Shown here one piece after another: positions 15,521 to 25,677 of a DNA stretch of 42,678 nt (position 1 is the first letter of the stretch; every line of letters begins with the position of its first letter). A program made the position numbers and the translations under genes. The DNA comes from Actinomycetota bacterium (lineage in GTDB: Bacteria; Actinomycetota; Actinomycetes; Actinomycetales; Microbacteriaceae): contig WLGB01000007.1 in the NCBI GenBank assembly GCA_009703455.1, positions 1 through 42,678 of the forward strand, read 5' to 3'. The notes beneath the pieces were generated by a model. The model ran no database searches. It worked only from the letters and a program-made list of their open reading frames with translations, and was not told where the DNA came from.

Positions 15521-17175
15521 AACTGCACAAAGCCACACCTGGGTCCCAGTGGTGGCGCTCCGGCGTTATCTACCAGATCTACCCTCGCTCCTTTGCTGAT
15601 TTTGATGGCGATGGTATTGGTGACCTGAGGGGGATTGAACGCCGTCTCGAAACGCTATCCAGTCTTGGCATCGATGCAGTCTGGCTTTCACCGTTTTTCA
15701 AGTCCCCTCAAAAAGACGCCGGCTACGACGTAGCCGACTACACCGAAGTTGATCCGCTTTTTGGAACGCTGGATGATTTTGATGCACTGCTGGCCAAGGC
15801 TCATTCATTTGGCATCAAGGTGATGATTGATCTAGTTCCAAACCACACTTCAGATCAGCATGCCTGGTTTCAAAGGGCTCTTGCCGCAGCGCCTGGAACT
15901 AGCGAGCGCGAGTTTTACCACTTTAAAGACGGTCTCGGAGAAAACGGGGAGTTGCCTCCCAATAACTGGGTTTCGATGTTTGGTGGCAGTGCCTGGACCA
16001 GACTTGTTGAAGAGAATGGCACACCGGGCCAGTGGTACTTGCACCTCTTCGATTCTTCACAGCCAGATCTGAACTGGAGCAACGCCCAGGTTCAACAGGA
16101 GTTCGAGAAGATTTTGACTTTCTGGTTGGACAGAGGAGTCGATGGCTTCCGAGTTGACCAACCCCACGCTATGGCCAAGGCATTGGGGCTTCCTGATCAC
16201 CCCTACGTTGAAGAGGCAGGGGCTGGGTTTATAGAGGGACGGGAAACCCCACCGATGTGGTTTCAGGACGAAGTCCACCCAATCTTTAGGCGCTGGCGAG
16301 AAATTCTTAATTCATACGAAGGTGTCCGGGCGATGTGCGGTGAGACTTACGTTTACCCGCTCTCTCTTATGGCCAAGTGGGTGAGGCCAGATGAATTTAA
16401 CCAAACCTTTAACTTCCGGTTCCTTGACGCTGGTTGGGACCCGAAGAAACTCTTCGACGCAATCAATGAATCCTTCGAGGCCTTTGATGGAGTTGGAGCT
16501 CCCGCAACCTGGGTTCTCAATAACCACGACGTGATACGTCACGCATCTAGGTTCGGAGGGCACTACGGTCGCGCAACCGCTTCCGATGGAGTCGGTCCAA
16601 GCGATACTCAGCCTGACAACGAGCTCGGGTTAGCAATAGCCAAAGGTGCGACGCTGTTCATGCTGGCCCTACCTGGCGCTAGCTATCTCTACCAAGGCGA
16701 AGAGCTGGGTCTTCCTGAACACACCACCTTAGAAAATGCTTACCGGCAAGATCCAACTTTCTTCCGAACCAGCGGCACAAGAGTTGGCCGCGATGGTGCG
16801 CGTGTGCCGCTGCCGTGGGAGCCTGAAGGGGCCTCAAATGGTTTTAGTGACTCTGGTAAGAGTTGGTTGCCACAGCCTGAAAGCTATAAAGCCCTGGCAA
16901 GATCACTTCAAGAAGCCGATGAAAACTCGACGCTTTCGTTTTATAAAAATGCCCTCAATCTTAGAAAACAGTTTGCTCTTGGGGAAGGGTCTTTTGCATG
17001 GCTTCCTGGACACACCGGACCTGGGTCACTCGGTTATGAGAACTTGGGTATCCGCGTGATCTATAACTTTGGGAAAGACCCAATTGATCTTGGGTCAGCA
17101 AAGGTGCTGATTTCAAGCCAGCCGCTAATTGGCGGCCAGCTTGAAATCAATCAATGCGCTTGGATTAAGCCTTAG
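15505..17175 (+). CDS. GH13 alpha-glucosidase, copy 2
   Basis: A tandem paralog of the preceding gene with the same length (556 residues). Its ATG lies inside the last codons of copy 1 (16-nt overlap, another frame). The catalytic set is intact: Asp218 (GFRVDQPHAM), Glu280 (CGETYV) and Asp342 (NNHDVIRH). The stretch FFKSPQKDAGYDVADY is identical in both. The loop after the nucleophile differs between copies (residues ~217-255: DVAHGLVKQ against DQPHAMAKA, and the following insert), so linkage or chain-length preference may have diverged. It is cytoplasmic, with no signal peptide, and ends 11 bp into the convergent MMPL gene. Confidence 0.9.
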   Translation: MDQAIELHKATPGSQWWRSGVIYQIYPRSFADFDGDGIGDLRGIERRLETLSSLGIDAVWLSPFFKSPQKDAGYDVADYTEVDPLFGTLDDFDALLAKAHSFGIKVMIDLVPNHTSDQHAWFQRALAAAPGTSEREFYHFKDGLGENGELPPNNWVSMFGGSAWTRLVEENGTPGQWYLHLFDSSQPDLNWSNAQVQQEFEKILTFWLDRGVDGFRVDQPHAMAKALGLPDHPYVEEAGAGFIEGRETPPMWFQDEVHPIFRRWREILNSYEGVRAMCGETYVYPLSLMAKWVRPDEFNQTFNFRFLDAGWDPKKLFDAINESFEAFDGVGAPATWVLNNHDVIRHASRFGGHYGRATASDGVGPSDTQPDNELGLAIAKGATLFMLALPGASYLYQGEELGLPEHTTLENAYRQDPTFFRTSGTRVGRDGARVPLPWEPEGASNGFSDSGKSWLPQPESYKALARSLQEADENSTLSFYKNALNLRKQFALGEGSFAWLPGHTGPGSLGYENLGIRVIYNFGKDPIDLGSAKVLISSQPLIGGQLEINQCAWIKP

Positions 17176-19261
17176 CTTTTTTGTGATTTGGCCACCAGAA
17201 ATATTTTCCGGTGATGAATGCAAGCGATGGAACAATCACTGTTCTAACCAGCAAAGTATCTAGCAGCACACCGATACCCACGATGATTCCAATTTGGTAA
17301 AGCGCAATCAGAGGAAGAACACCTAAAACTGCGAACACCGCAGCAAGCAAGATACCAGCGCTTGTTATCACTCCTCCGGTTGAGGCAAGGGCCTTAATCA
17401 TTCCTTCTTTGAGTCCAAGCTTTGCGGATTCTTCCTTGGCGCGGGTGACAAGGAATATGTTGTAGTCAACACCCAGGGCTACCAGGAATAGGAAGCTATA
17501 CAAGAACACCGATAGGTCAAGGGCTGGAAGTCCTAGGACATTTTCAAAGATCAACCAGCTGGCTCCAATTGCCGAGAAGAACGACGCCACAACGGTAAGA
17601 AGTAGCAAGATTGGTGCAACCAAGGAACGAAGCAACAACACCAAAACCAAGAACACCAAGATCAAAATCATCGGGATCACAGTTAGCTGATCTGACTCGT
17701 AGGTTTCTTTGACATCCAGCCGCTGCGCGTCAAGTCCTCCAACTAGCGCATCGGCACCGGGGACTGCGCCAAGTTCTGCCCGCAGGTCCTTGATAATCAC
17801 ATAAGCTGCTTCGGACTGTGACTCGGCATCCAGCACAACATCAATCTTTGTGATGTCGGCGTTCGAATCCCCAATTGTGACTTCGGCAACTCCCGAAACG
17901 CTCTTGGCAACGGAGGCAACCTCATCCTCAAAACCGTTGTTCACAATCACAACTGCAGGAGAAGTTGAACCTGCCGGGAAAGCCTCGGCTAAGACTTCCT
18001 GACCGGTGACTGCCTCAGGCGCAACGCGGAACTGCTCGGTTGAAGAAAGTCCTACCTTGACCCCGCCTGAGCCAAGCGTCAAGATGGCAAGAATTGCAAA
18101 ACCGGCAATAGAAACAACTACTGGTCGCTTGCTGACGCCGCGACCAAGCTTGGCCCAAAGGCCGTTGTCTGATTTGTTTACTCCACCAAACTTTGGAACA
18201 AACGGCCAGAACAAGCCGCGTCCAAACACCACGATTGCTGCCGGCAATACCACCAATGCCGACACCATCGCTATAACAATTCCGCCGGCTACTACCAGTC
18301 CAAGGGAGCGGTTACCGCCAAGCTGAGCAAACAGCAAAGTCAGTAGTGCAAGCGCTACTGTTCCGCCCGATGCGATAACAGCAGGAGCGACTCCCCGAAG
18401 AGCTTGGTTCATGGCCTGGTGGCGATCTTGATTGGTTAGAAGTTCTTCGCGGTATCTGGCAATAAGCAAAAGGGCGTAGTTAGTTCCAGCACCAAAGACC
18501 AGCACCGACAAAATACCGGTGATAGAACCATCTGCTGGCGTGCCAAGAAAAATTGATGAAAGCTGAGGGGCAAGCTGAGCAGCCATGCCATCAGCGGTAC
18601 CGATAACAAGCAGTGGCACAAGCCAAAGAACAGGAGATCGGTAAGTGACAAGAAGTAGGAATGCAACGATAACGACCGTTGCAAGCAACAGCGTGAAGTT
18701 TGCTCCAGCGAACACACCGGCGATATCGACCTGGAAGCCTTCAGGACCGGTGACATAAACCTCGAGACCTGATGGCATGCCCTCTTTTGCAATTGCTCGC
18801 AACTCGGCCATGCGGTCAGCGCGCTCGGCAACTTCTTCCAGCTCCGCCAGGGGAATACTGATAACGGCAACCTTGCCGTCATCAGAAACCTGGGCAGGAG
18901 GAACAAACGCATTCCCCTTAATCTCAGCCGAGGTGTACTCCAAGAACTTATCTCCTGCGCCATCGGCAAACGACTGGGTCCCTGGGTCAAAGGTTCCAGT
19001 AATCCAAAGTTTCTGCGATTCAGACAATTCCGACTCGGAAGAATAGACAACTACGGCAACTGTTCCATCTGTGCCTGGAAGTCCTTCTAAGGCTTTGTTA
19101 ACTAAAACAGTTTCATTATTTGCTGGCAGACCATCGGTTGGCGCGTTATCTGACTCACCAGCCGCTAGTGGACCAAATGCCAGGGCTGCGAATATGAGTC
19201 CGATAAGAAGTGTGACCCAGGAGGTTTTGCGGCCTGTAATAAAAGAGGTAACTGCGTTCAA
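17165..19261 (-). CDS. MMPL/RND-family membrane transporter
   Basis: This 698-residue inner-membrane protein matches the MMPL family of proton-driven exporters, which move lipids or hydrophobic compounds. It has an N-terminal helix, a large extracytoplasmic domain, a five-to-six-helix bundle carrying VFGAGTNYALLLIARYREEL, then a second extracytoplasmic domain and bundle with ALGVDYNIFLVTRAKEE. The two GxxxxxxLLxxRY/GVDYNIFL-type motifs are typical. I choose the TTG at 19261 because AAAGGA lies 6 nt upstream; an in-frame GTG 48 nt farther out adds an unlike polar N-terminus. The substrate is unknown. It ends 11 bp inside the convergent GH13 gene. Confidence 0.88.
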   Translation of the reverse strand: MNAVTSFITGRKTSWVTLLIGLIFAALAFGPLAAGESDNAPTDGLPANNETVLVNKALEGLPGTDGTVAVVVYSSESELSESQKLWITGTFDPGTQSFADGAGDKFLEYTSAEIKGNAFVPPAQVSDDGKVAVISIPLAELEEVAERADRMAELRAIAKEGMPSGLEVYVTGPEGFQVDIAGVFAGANFTLLLATVVIVAFLLLVTYRSPVLWLVPLLVIGTADGMAAQLAPQLSSIFLGTPADGSITGILSVLVFGAGTNYALLLIARYREELLTNQDRHQAMNQALRGVAPAVIASGGTVALALLTLLFAQLGGNRSLGLVVAGGIVIAMVSALVVLPAAIVVFGRGLFWPFVPKFGGVNKSDNGLWAKLGRGVSKRPVVVSIAGFAILAILTLGSGGVKVGLSSTEQFRVAPEAVTGQEVLAEAFPAGSTSPAVVIVNNGFEDEVASVAKSVSGVAEVTIGDSNADITKIDVVLDAESQSEAAYVIIKDLRAELGAVPGADALVGGLDAQRLDVKETYESDQLTVIPMILILVFLVLVLLLRSLVAPILLLLTVVASFFSAIGASWLIFENVLGLPALDLSVFLYSFLFLVALGVDYNIFLVTRAKEESAKLGLKEGMIKALASTGGVITSAGILLAAVFAVLGVLPLIALYQIGIIVGIGVLLDTLLVRTVIVPSLAFITGKYFWWPNHKKAKA

Positions 19262-19366
19262 GATGAGTCCTTTAGTTTTGGGGTTGACTTTATCTTTGCA
19301 CTGAACCACCTGAAATACCCAGGAATTTGGTCTTGGGTCTTCGTTTCAAGCGGTGAGGGTCTGCAA

Positions 19367-20611
19367 CTACTGGCTAGCGCTTGGGATCAGCCTCTCCAAT
19401 ATCTTCACGTGTCCAGGTTCTAGTTCCTCAAGAGAGCGAACACCCAAGAGTTTCATGGTCCGAATCATGTCCAGCTGCAGGATGTTGATCATTTTGTCAA
19501 CGCCCTCTCGGCCACCAGACATTAAGCCATACAGATATGCTCGGCCAACCAGGGTGAACTTAGCTCCCTTGGCGATTGAGGCGATTATGTCGGCTCCGTG
19601 CATGATTCCGGTGTCAACGTGGACTTCAGCATCCTTCCCGATTTCCTTTACGGTTTCGGGAACTAAGTGAAAAGGAATCGGAGCTCTATCCAGCTGGCGG
19701 CCACCGTGGTTCGAAAGCACGACGGCGTCTGCACCTGCCTTTACAGCTAGCTTGGCGTCCGCCACATTCTGTATTCCCTTAACTACAAGTTTTCCTTTCC
19801 ACTGCTTTCTTATCCAGTTAAGGTCTTCGAAAGTCACGGTTGGGTCAAACATCTTGTCCAGAAGCTCTCCAACCGTTCCGTCCCAAGAGTCCAGAGATGC
19901 AAACTTTAGGGGATCGGTAGTCAAGAAGTTAATCCACCATGCTGGCCTAGGAAGGGCGTTAATCACAGTGCCGAGAGTTAGTGCTGGTGGAATGGTCATT
20001 CCATTGCGCTTGTCACGAAGTCGAGCGCCCGCCACCGGAACATCTACTGTGAGCATAAGGGTGTCAAACCCCGCTGCTGCAGCTCGCTCAACCAGTGCCA
20101 TACTCTTGTCTCGGTCTTTCCACATGTATAGCTGGAACCAATTTCTACCTGTTGGTGCGGCTTGGGCTACCTCTTCGATAGACCTGGTACCCATAGTTGA
20201 GAGTGAGAATGGAATGCCAGCGGCCTCAGCTGCTTGGCAGCCGGCGATCTCCCCCTCGGTGTGCATCATTCGAGTAAAACCGGTTGGCGCAATGCCAAAA
20301 GGCATTGCAACTTTCTTTCCAAGAACAGTCGTGGAAAGGTCAACGTCAGAGACATCACGAAGCACATTTGGTTGGAACTCGATGTCCTCAAATGCTTGAC
20401 GAGCGCGAGCTAGAGAAATTTCCTGATCGGCAGAACCGTCTGTGTAGTCGAACGGCGCTGTTGGAGTTCTTCGCTTGGCTATATCTCGTAGGTCATAGAT
20501 TGTGTGAGCCTCTTTTAGGCGGCGCTCGGTAGCATTCCAGGTTGGCGTCTTGAACTTCATTAGTTGGGCTAAATCCTTTGGATTAGGTATGCGCCGCTTT
20601 ATTTTTCCCAT
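19367..20611 (-). CDS. lldD: FMN-dependent L-lactate dehydrogenase
   Basis: This 414-residue alpha-hydroxy acid dehydrogenase oxidises L-lactate to pyruvate. Family marks include [18 protein letters not shown], the FMN-binding [17 protein letters not shown], and the active-site His with following Arg in [11 protein letters not shown], then [13 protein letters not shown]. It is the last gene of the rhamnose operon: its ATG overlaps the rhaB stop by one base (TAATG). L-lactaldehyde from rhamnulose-1-phosphate is oxidised to L-lactate by the upstream fusion enzyme, and this enzyme then feeds pyruvate to central metabolism. No strong hairpin terminator was found after it. Confidence 0.92.
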   Translation of the reverse strand: MGKIKRRIPNPKDLAQLMKFKTPTWNATERRLKEAHTIYDLRDIAKRRTPTAPFDYTDGSADQEISLARARQAFEDIEFQPNVLRDVSDVDLSTTVLGKKVAMPFGIAPTGFTRMMHTEGEIAGCQAAEAAGIPFSLSTMGTRSIEEVAQAAPTGRNWFQLYMWKDRDKSMALVERAAAAGFDTLMLTVDVPVAGARLRDKRNGMTIPPALTLGTVINALPRPAWWINFLTTDPLKFASLDSWDGTVGELLDKMFDPTVTFEDLNWIRKQWKGKLVVKGIQNVADAKLAVKAGADAVVLSNHGGRQLDRAPIPFHLVPETVKEIGKDAEVHVDTGIMHGADIIASIAKGAKFTLVGRAYLYGLMSGGREGVDKMINILQLDMIRTMKLLGVRSLEELEPGHVKILERLIPSASQ

Positions 20612-22047
20612 TAGTTTTCTCCTGTAACTTGTGGACTGTAAGCCTTAATTGCAAAATTCCTTGAAACCAAACCACGCATTTGTTCTAAGCTCCCACTAAT
20701 TACTCCCGCAGCCCTTGCTTGAACCAGCAAGTTTCCAACAGCCGTTGCCTCGACTGGGCCGGCGAAAACCTCGAGCCCACTGGCATCTGCTAGCAGCTGG
20801 TTTAACAGCTCGTTCTGACTGCCGCCTCCAACAACATGAATGCGCTCCAGTTTTAGTTTGGTTAGCTCTTCCAGCTCGCCTATTACCTCCATGTATTTGG
20901 CCACCAGTGAGTCAATAATGACTCGGACTGTCTCGGCCTCGGTGTTTGGCGCCTGCTGTCCCGATTCGCGGCAGGCTTGCTTAATGCGGCTCGACATTTC
21001 TCCAGGAGATATGAACCGTGGATCATTTACGTCGATAACGGATTTCTTAGGGATAGACCTTGCTTCAGAGATGAGAGGTTCGATTTGGTGAATTCCACCG
21101 GTTGCCTGCCATTCTCGGATACATTCTTGCAAAAGCCAAAGACCCGTTACGTTTTTTAGAAACCTGATTCTGCCGTCTACCCCGCCTTCGTTTGTGAAGT
21201 TGGCTTTCCTAGCAGCTTCTGTCAAGACCGGTTTTTCCAGCTCTACGCCCAGCAAGCTCCAGGTGCCACTGGAGATGAACAAGGAGTTTGGTTTTGTGCT
21301 GGGAACTGCCACAAATGCCGAAGCTGTGTCATGAGATCCCACCGTGACAACTTGCGTTTTTGGATTGAGCCCAGTTAGCTGTTGAACCTCAGTTGTGATC
21401 TGGCCGATGTAGGTACCCTCATTCACAATTTCAGCAAGAAGTCTTTCTTGTAAGCCAAGTGATTGAATAAGGCCCTTGTTCCAGTTTTTAGATGTCGGAT
21501 TCAGCAAGCCAGTAGTGGAAGCATTGGTACGTTCGCTCAACCGGGTCCCACACAGCCAGTAGTTAAATAAATCTGGAATCAATAGCGCTTTATCACTTTG
21601 ATTCAACAAGTCACTTTGCTCCGCCTGGTCAACAGATAACTGGTAAAGCGTATTGAATGGTAGAAACTGCAGACCTACTTGGGCGTAGAGATCTTCCTGG
21701 CTGATTTTTTGATTAGCAATTTCCACTCCCCTGGTGTTTCGCTCATCACGGTAGTGGTGCGGGGCTCGCAGCAATCGACCATTTTTGTCTATTAACCCGT
21801 AGTCCACCGCCCAAGAATCTACGCCGATACTCAATATGTTGGAGTTTGCTAGCTTGGCCAAACCCTGCATGACATTGTCTTTTAGCGAATCAATATCCCA
21901 GTAAAGACCGTCTCCGCGTTCGAATGGACCGTTGCCGAAACGGTGAACTTCCTGGTACTCGATTTTTTCATTAGATATCTTTCCGAGAATAACTCGGCCA
22001 CTTGATGCACCTAAATCAACAGCGGCAAATGAGGGAGAGTTGGACAT
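20611..22047 (-). CDS. rhaB: Rhamnulokinase
   Basis: This FGGY-family sugar kinase (478 residues) phosphorylates L-rhamnulose to L-rhamnulose-1-phosphate with ATP. The N-terminal phosphate loop is [15 protein letters not shown], followed by [15 protein letters not shown]. The C-terminal ATP site includes the adenosine-binding [17 protein letters not shown]. Length is normal. The ATG lies 3 bp after the rhaD stop with GAGGTGAG before it, and the stop overlaps lldD by one base. The surrounding isomerase, mutarotase and aldolase make the rhamnulose assignment firm. Confidence 0.95.
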   Translation of the reverse strand: MSNSPSFAAVDLGASSGRVILGKISNEKIEYQEVHRFGNGPFERGDGLYWDIDSLKDNVMQGLAKLANSNILSIGVDSWAVDYGLIDKNGRLLRAPHHYRDERNTRGVEIANQKISQEDLYAQVGLQFLPFNTLYQLSVDQAEQSDLLNQSDKALLIPDLFNYWLCGTRLSERTNASTTGLLNPTSKNWNKGLIQSLGLQERLLAEIVNEGTYIGQITTEVQQLTGLNPKTQVVTVGSHDTASAFVAVPSTKPNSLFISSGTWSLLGVELEKPVLTEAARKANFTNEGGVDGRIRFLKNVTGLWLLQECIREWQATGGIHQIEPLISEARSIPKKSVIDVNDPRFISPGEMSSRIKQACRESGQQAPNTEAETVRVIIDSLVAKYMEVIGELEELTKLKLERIHVVGGGSQNELLNQLLADASGLEVFAGPVEATAVGNLLVQARAAGVISGSLEQMRGLVSRNFAIKAYSPQVTGEN

Positions 22048-22050
22048 GGC

Positions 22051-24084
22051 TCACCTCAGAAAGGCCGCAGCAACACCGGCATCAACAGGTATGTGAAGGC
22101 CGGTGGTGTGGCTTAGTTCGCCAGCGGTTAGAGCAATCACTGCGTTGGCAACATTTTCAGGCACAACCTCACGCTTCAGGAGCGTGCGCTGCGCGTAAAA
22201 CTTACCAAGGTCTTCTTCTTTAACTCCATAAACCTTTGCGCGGGAGGCACCCCAGCCCTTGGCAAATATTCCAGAACCGCGAACCACGCCATCTGGGTTG
22301 ATTCCGTTGACGCGGATGCCATACTCACCAAGCTCGGCCGCTAGAAGTCGCACCTGGTGAGCCTGGTCCGCTTTAGTAGCCGAGTAAGCGATGTTGTTGG
22401 GCCCTGCAAATACTGAGTTCTTCGAGGAAATGTAAATGATGTCTCCGCCAAGTTTCTGGTCCATCAGGATTCTGGTGGCTTCCCTGGAGACCAAGAACGA
22501 ACCCCTAGCCATTACGTTGTGCTGAAGGTCCCAATCTTGCTGTGTGGTCTCAAGTAGAGGCTTGGAGATCGACAGGCCCGCATTGTTGACGATTATGTCA
22601 ACACCTCCAAATGCCAGGACAGCTTCGTTTAGGGCGTTCTTTATCTGCTCTTCACTAGTCACATCGATGCTCACAGCCATGGCGTTGTCGGATCCAAGCG
22701 AGGCAGCTACCTCCTTCGCTGAATCAAGGTTTAGGTCAGCAATGACCACGCAACCTCCCTCGGCAACAATCCGCTCCGCTATTGCCTTACCAATTCCGCT
22801 ACCGGCACCGGTTACAAATGCCACCCTGGTTGCTAACGGCTTGGCCTTAGGCATCCTTTGCAATTTTGCTTCTTCGAGTGACCAGTACTCGATGTTGAAT
22901 TTCTCGGCATCGTTGATTGGGGCGTAGCTGGATATAGCTTCAGCCCCTCGCATCACGTTTATTGCATTGAGGTAAAACTCCCCGGCCACGCGAGCGGTTT
23001 GTTTGTTAGCGCCAAAGGAAAACATTCCGATTCCTGGAATCAATACGATGGCCGGGTCTGCTCCCCGCATCGCCGGTGAATCTTTCTTGGCGTGTTTTTT
23101 GTAGTAGCCCGCGTAGTCGGCGCGATACAGCTCGTGCAAGGTTGCAAGCCTTGCTTTAACCTTTTCTAAATCGGCATCTCCCGGTAAGTCCAAAATCATT
23201 GGCTTTACCTTGGTGCGCAGGAAGTGATCAGGGCAGCTAGTGCCAAGGGAGCCTAGCTTCTTTAGCTTTTCGCTACCCATGAATTCAAGCACGGCTTCAG
23301 AGTCGTTGAAGTGTCCTACCTGGGTCTTGTCGGTCGAAGCAAGGCCACGAATAAAGCCAGCTAACTCTGCCGCTCTGGCTCTTCGAGCGTCCGGTTTAAG
23401 GGGTTGGAACTTTTCTACTTTTTCACCAAAGGGATTTTTCACTCCCTGCTTTAAAATGTAGTCTTCCGCTTTTGCAATTATTTCTAGAGAGTTGGTCTCT
23501 GACTCTTTACTAGTTTTGCCCCAGGCGGTGATGCCGTGCCCACCGAGAATACAGCCGATTGCCTGAGGGTTGTCGGATTGAAGTTTTGCAATGTCTAGCC
23601 CGAGCTGGAATCCAGGTCTTCGCCATGGAACCCAAAGAACCTTGTCACCAAAAATCTTCTTCGTGAGTGTTTTGCCGTCTAGTGATGTTGCGATTGCAAT
23701 TCCGCTGTCCGGATGCAGGTGATCAACATGGTTTACGTTAATCAGCGCATGCATTGCGGTGTCAATCGAGGGTGCCGCGCCACCACGGCCATGAAGGCAG
23801 TAATCGAATGCTTCGGCCATTTCGTCTTCGCGTTCGATCCCGGGATAGATGTTCTTTAGGCTACGGATTCGCTCAACCTGCAAAACAGCAAGCCCGGACT
23901 CCTTCAGGGTTCCCAAATCGCCTCCGGAGCCTTTCACCCAGATCAACTCAATGCTTTTTCCCGTGGCTGGGTCTTGTCCCAACCCCTTAGCTGAGGTGTT
24001 ACCACCTGCGTAGTTGGTGTACCGAGGGTTGCTGCCAAGTCGATTGCTTCGCTCTAGAAGTTCATCTACTGGTCTATTACTCAT
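22051..24084 (-). CDS. rhaEW: Bifunctional rhamnulose-1-phosphate aldolase / L-lactaldehyde dehydrogenase
   Basis: This is a two-domain enzyme of 677 residues. The N-terminal ~400 residues are a class II, zinc-dependent aldolase (TNYAGGNTSAKG; HVDHLHPDS and GGHGITAWG with the metal histidines), which splits L-rhamnulose-1-phosphate into DHAP and L-lactaldehyde. The C-terminal ~260 residues are a short-chain dehydrogenase (VTGAGSGIGKAIAERI, then IIYISSKNS and YSATKADQAHQVR as catalytic Ser-Tyr-Lys). It is expected to oxidise lactaldehyde to L-lactate. The same fusion type is known as RhaEW or YuxG. It starts 5 bp after rhaI. Fusion lets the reactive aldehyde pass between sites; channelling is inference. 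Confidence 0.93.
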   Translation of the reverse strand: MSNRPVDELLERSNRLGSNPRYTNYAGGNTSAKGLGQDPATGKSIELIWVKGSGGDLGTLKESGLAVLQVERIRSLKNIYPGIEREDEMAEAFDYCLHGRGGAAPSIDTAMHALINVNHVDHLHPDSGIAIATSLDGKTLTKKIFGDKVLWVPWRRPGFQLGLDIAKLQSDNPQAIGCILGGHGITAWGKTSKESETNSLEIIAKAEDYILKQGVKNPFGEKVEKFQPLKPDARRARAAELAGFIRGLASTDKTQVGHFNDSEAVLEFMGSEKLKKLGSLGTSCPDHFLRTKVKPMILDLPGDADLEKVKARLATLHELYRADYAGYYKKHAKKDSPAMRGADPAIVLIPGIGMFSFGANKQTARVAGEFYLNAINVMRGAEAISSYAPINDAEKFNIEYWSLEEAKLQRMPKAKPLATRVAFVTGAGSGIGKAIAERIVAEGGCVVIADLNLDSAKEVAASLGSDNAMAVSIDVTSEEQIKNALNEAVLAFGGVDIIVNNAGLSISKPLLETTQQDWDLQHNVMARGSFLVSREATRILMDQKLGGDIIYISSKNSVFAGPNNIAYSATKADQAHQVRLLAAELGEYGIRVNGINPDGVVRGSGIFAKGWGASRAKVYGVKEEDLGKFYAQRTLLKREVVPENVANAVIALTAGELSHTTGLHIPVDAGVAAAFLR

Positions 24085-24089
24085 CTGTG

Positions 24090-25265
24090 TTAGGCACCCC
24101 AGCCCGCCTGCTGCCCGCCAACACGGGATTCAGCAATTGAGTTTAGGTAGCCGGAGCTGTTAAATGCCTCGACTGGGTCTGGGCTCAGACCCTTTGATTC
24201 CCGCCATTTTGCCAAAGCGGGGCGAACGTCCGTGTAGAAGGCATCCATGAACAAATCGTTGGCAGCCAAAACGTCGCCGGCTTTCTGCGCCTGATCCAGA
24301 CTGTCGCGGTCTACCAGCAGCGCGCGGGCGGTCATTGCCTGAACGTTTATCACGCTTCTAATTTGACCTGGAATCTTGTCTTCAATGTTGTGGCACTGAT
24401 CGAGCATGAATGCGACTCCCGACTTTGCTCCATAGCCGCCGCCGCGAATCACTTCATACATGATTCGGAAAAGTTGGAATGGGTCTGCTGCTCCAACGAT
24501 TAGGTCATCGTCTGCGTAGAACCTTGAGTTGAAATCAAATGAGCCGAGTTTTCCAAGTCTGAGAAGTTGCATAACTATAAATTCGATGTTGGTTCCAGGT
24601 GCGTGATGCCCGGTGTCCAGACACACAACTGCTCGCTCACCAAGTGCATTAACTTGGGCAAGAGCAGTTCCCCAATCAGGAACATCGGTGTGGTAGAAAG
24701 CTGGCTCAAAGAACTTGTATTCCAAAACAAGTCTCTGATTGGAGCCGATGCGAGCATAGATTTTTTCTAAAGAGTCCGCAAGATTGTCCTGTCGGGTGCG
24801 CATGTCATCTTGACCGGGATAGTTACTGCCGTCGGCAAGCCAAATTTTTAAGTCACTTGAACCGGTTTGGTTCATGACGTCAATGCAGTCGAAGTGGTGA
24901 TCAATGGCCCGCTGACGAACTTTTGGGTCGCGGTGAGCAAGGCTGCCTAGCTTGTACTCCTCATCCTGGAAAGTGTTGGAGTTAATTGTTCCTAGCTCTA
25001 CACCTAGGCCGTTAGCGTGCTTTCGCAGTTCCTCAAAGGAGTCGACTTTGTCCCATGGGTAGTGCAGAGCAACAGTGGGGGCGATTCCCGAATACTTGTG
25101 AACCTGAGCGGCATCTTCAATTTTCTCAAAGGGATTACGGGGCACTCCAGCCGAACCAAATACGCGAAAGCGAGTCCCTGAGTTTCCAAAAGCCCAGGAC
25201 GGAAGCTCGATTGCCTGATCGTCCAGCTGTTCGAACAACTGCTGCTCGCTGATTTTGCCTGCCAT
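24090..25265 (-). CDS. rhaI: L-rhamnose isomerase (RhaI type)
   Basis: This 391-residue TIM-barrel isomerase converts L-rhamnose to L-rhamnulose. It belongs to the Pseudomonas stutzeri-like RhaI class rather than the E. coli RhaA class. Recognisable parts are FRVFGSAGVPRNPFEKIEDAA, the metal-ligand region RLVLEYKFFEPAFY, VCLDTGHHAPGTN and FDFNSRFYADDD. I start at the ATG at 25265 (MAGKISEQ), which has AAAGAAAAGG 10 nt upstream; a longer frame adds 12 basic residues without a ribosome site. It lies 60 bp after rhaM and 5 bp before the aldolase fusion. Confidence 0.94.
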   Translation of the reverse strand: MAGKISEQQLFEQLDDQAIELPSWAFGNSGTRFRVFGSAGVPRNPFEKIEDAAQVHKYSGIAPTVALHYPWDKVDSFEELRKHANGLGVELGTINSNTFQDEEYKLGSLAHRDPKVRQRAIDHHFDCIDVMNQTGSSDLKIWLADGSNYPGQDDMRTRQDNLADSLEKIYARIGSNQRLVLEYKFFEPAFYHTDVPDWGTALAQVNALGERAVVCLDTGHHAPGTNIEFIVMQLLRLGKLGSFDFNSRFYADDDLIVGAADPFQLFRIMYEVIRGGGYGAKSGVAFMLDQCHNIEDKIPGQIRSVINVQAMTARALLVDRDSLDQAQKAGDVLAANDLFMDAFYTDVRPALAKWRESKGLSPDPVEAFNSSGYLNSIAESRVGGQQAGWGA

Positions 25266-25325
25266 TTTAATAAACCTTTTCTTTGCTCTGTGTTGGTGCA
25301 TAATTCTTGCCAGATCAAGCTGGCC

Positions 25326-25649
25326 TTACGGTAAATGGAAAATGTCTTCCAAAAGAAGAAATCCTTCGTCCGGGCGACGTCCATTCAGAGAGACAAAAAA
25401 CTCACCCATCATCGCTTGCCAGCGGTCGTTGACGTCCGTCTTTGCCATCCCGTCTAGGGCGGCCTGGAGGTCCGATGTTTCAAAATAGCCAAATAACGTG
25501 GCGTCGCTTCTATCTAAATACAACGTGTAGTTGTGCCAGCCGGTTTCAGAGAGCGCAGTCTGCATTTCTGGCCAAACGTTCTTATGGTGCTCGACGTACT
25601 CATCAAGCCGGCTTGCATCTAACTGCAACCTAAAACCGATTCTTTGCAT
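25326..25649 (-). CDS. rhaM: L-rhamnose mutarotase
   Basis: This 107-residue alpha/beta barrel-dimer protein interconverts alpha- and beta-L-rhamnose so that the isomerase gets its preferred anomer. The start RIGFRLQLDASRLDEYVEHH.NVWPEM, the YTLYLDRSDATLFGYFE core and the ending WQAMMGEFF are family-typical. AAAGGAGAG, a very strong ribosome site, precedes the ATG by about 7 nt. It is the first gene after the large hairpin that follows the binding-protein gene. Confidence 0.95.
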   Translation of the reverse strand: MQRIGFRLQLDASRLDEYVEHHKNVWPEMQTALSETGWHNYTLYLDRSDATLFGYFETSDLQAALDGMAKTDVNDRWQAMMGEFFVSLNGRRPDEGFLLLEDIFHLP

Positions 25650-25677
25650 CTGCTTCTCTCCTTTCTATTGGACTTTG

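Noticed and set aside
18436-19050. 204-codon frame on the minus strand within the MMPL gene
   Set aside because: Out-of-frame shadow of an evident membrane transporter, with no homologous motifs.
19752-20399. 215-codon frame on the plus strand over lldD
   Set aside because: Antisense shadow; the minus-strand frame has all L-lactate dehydrogenase motifs.
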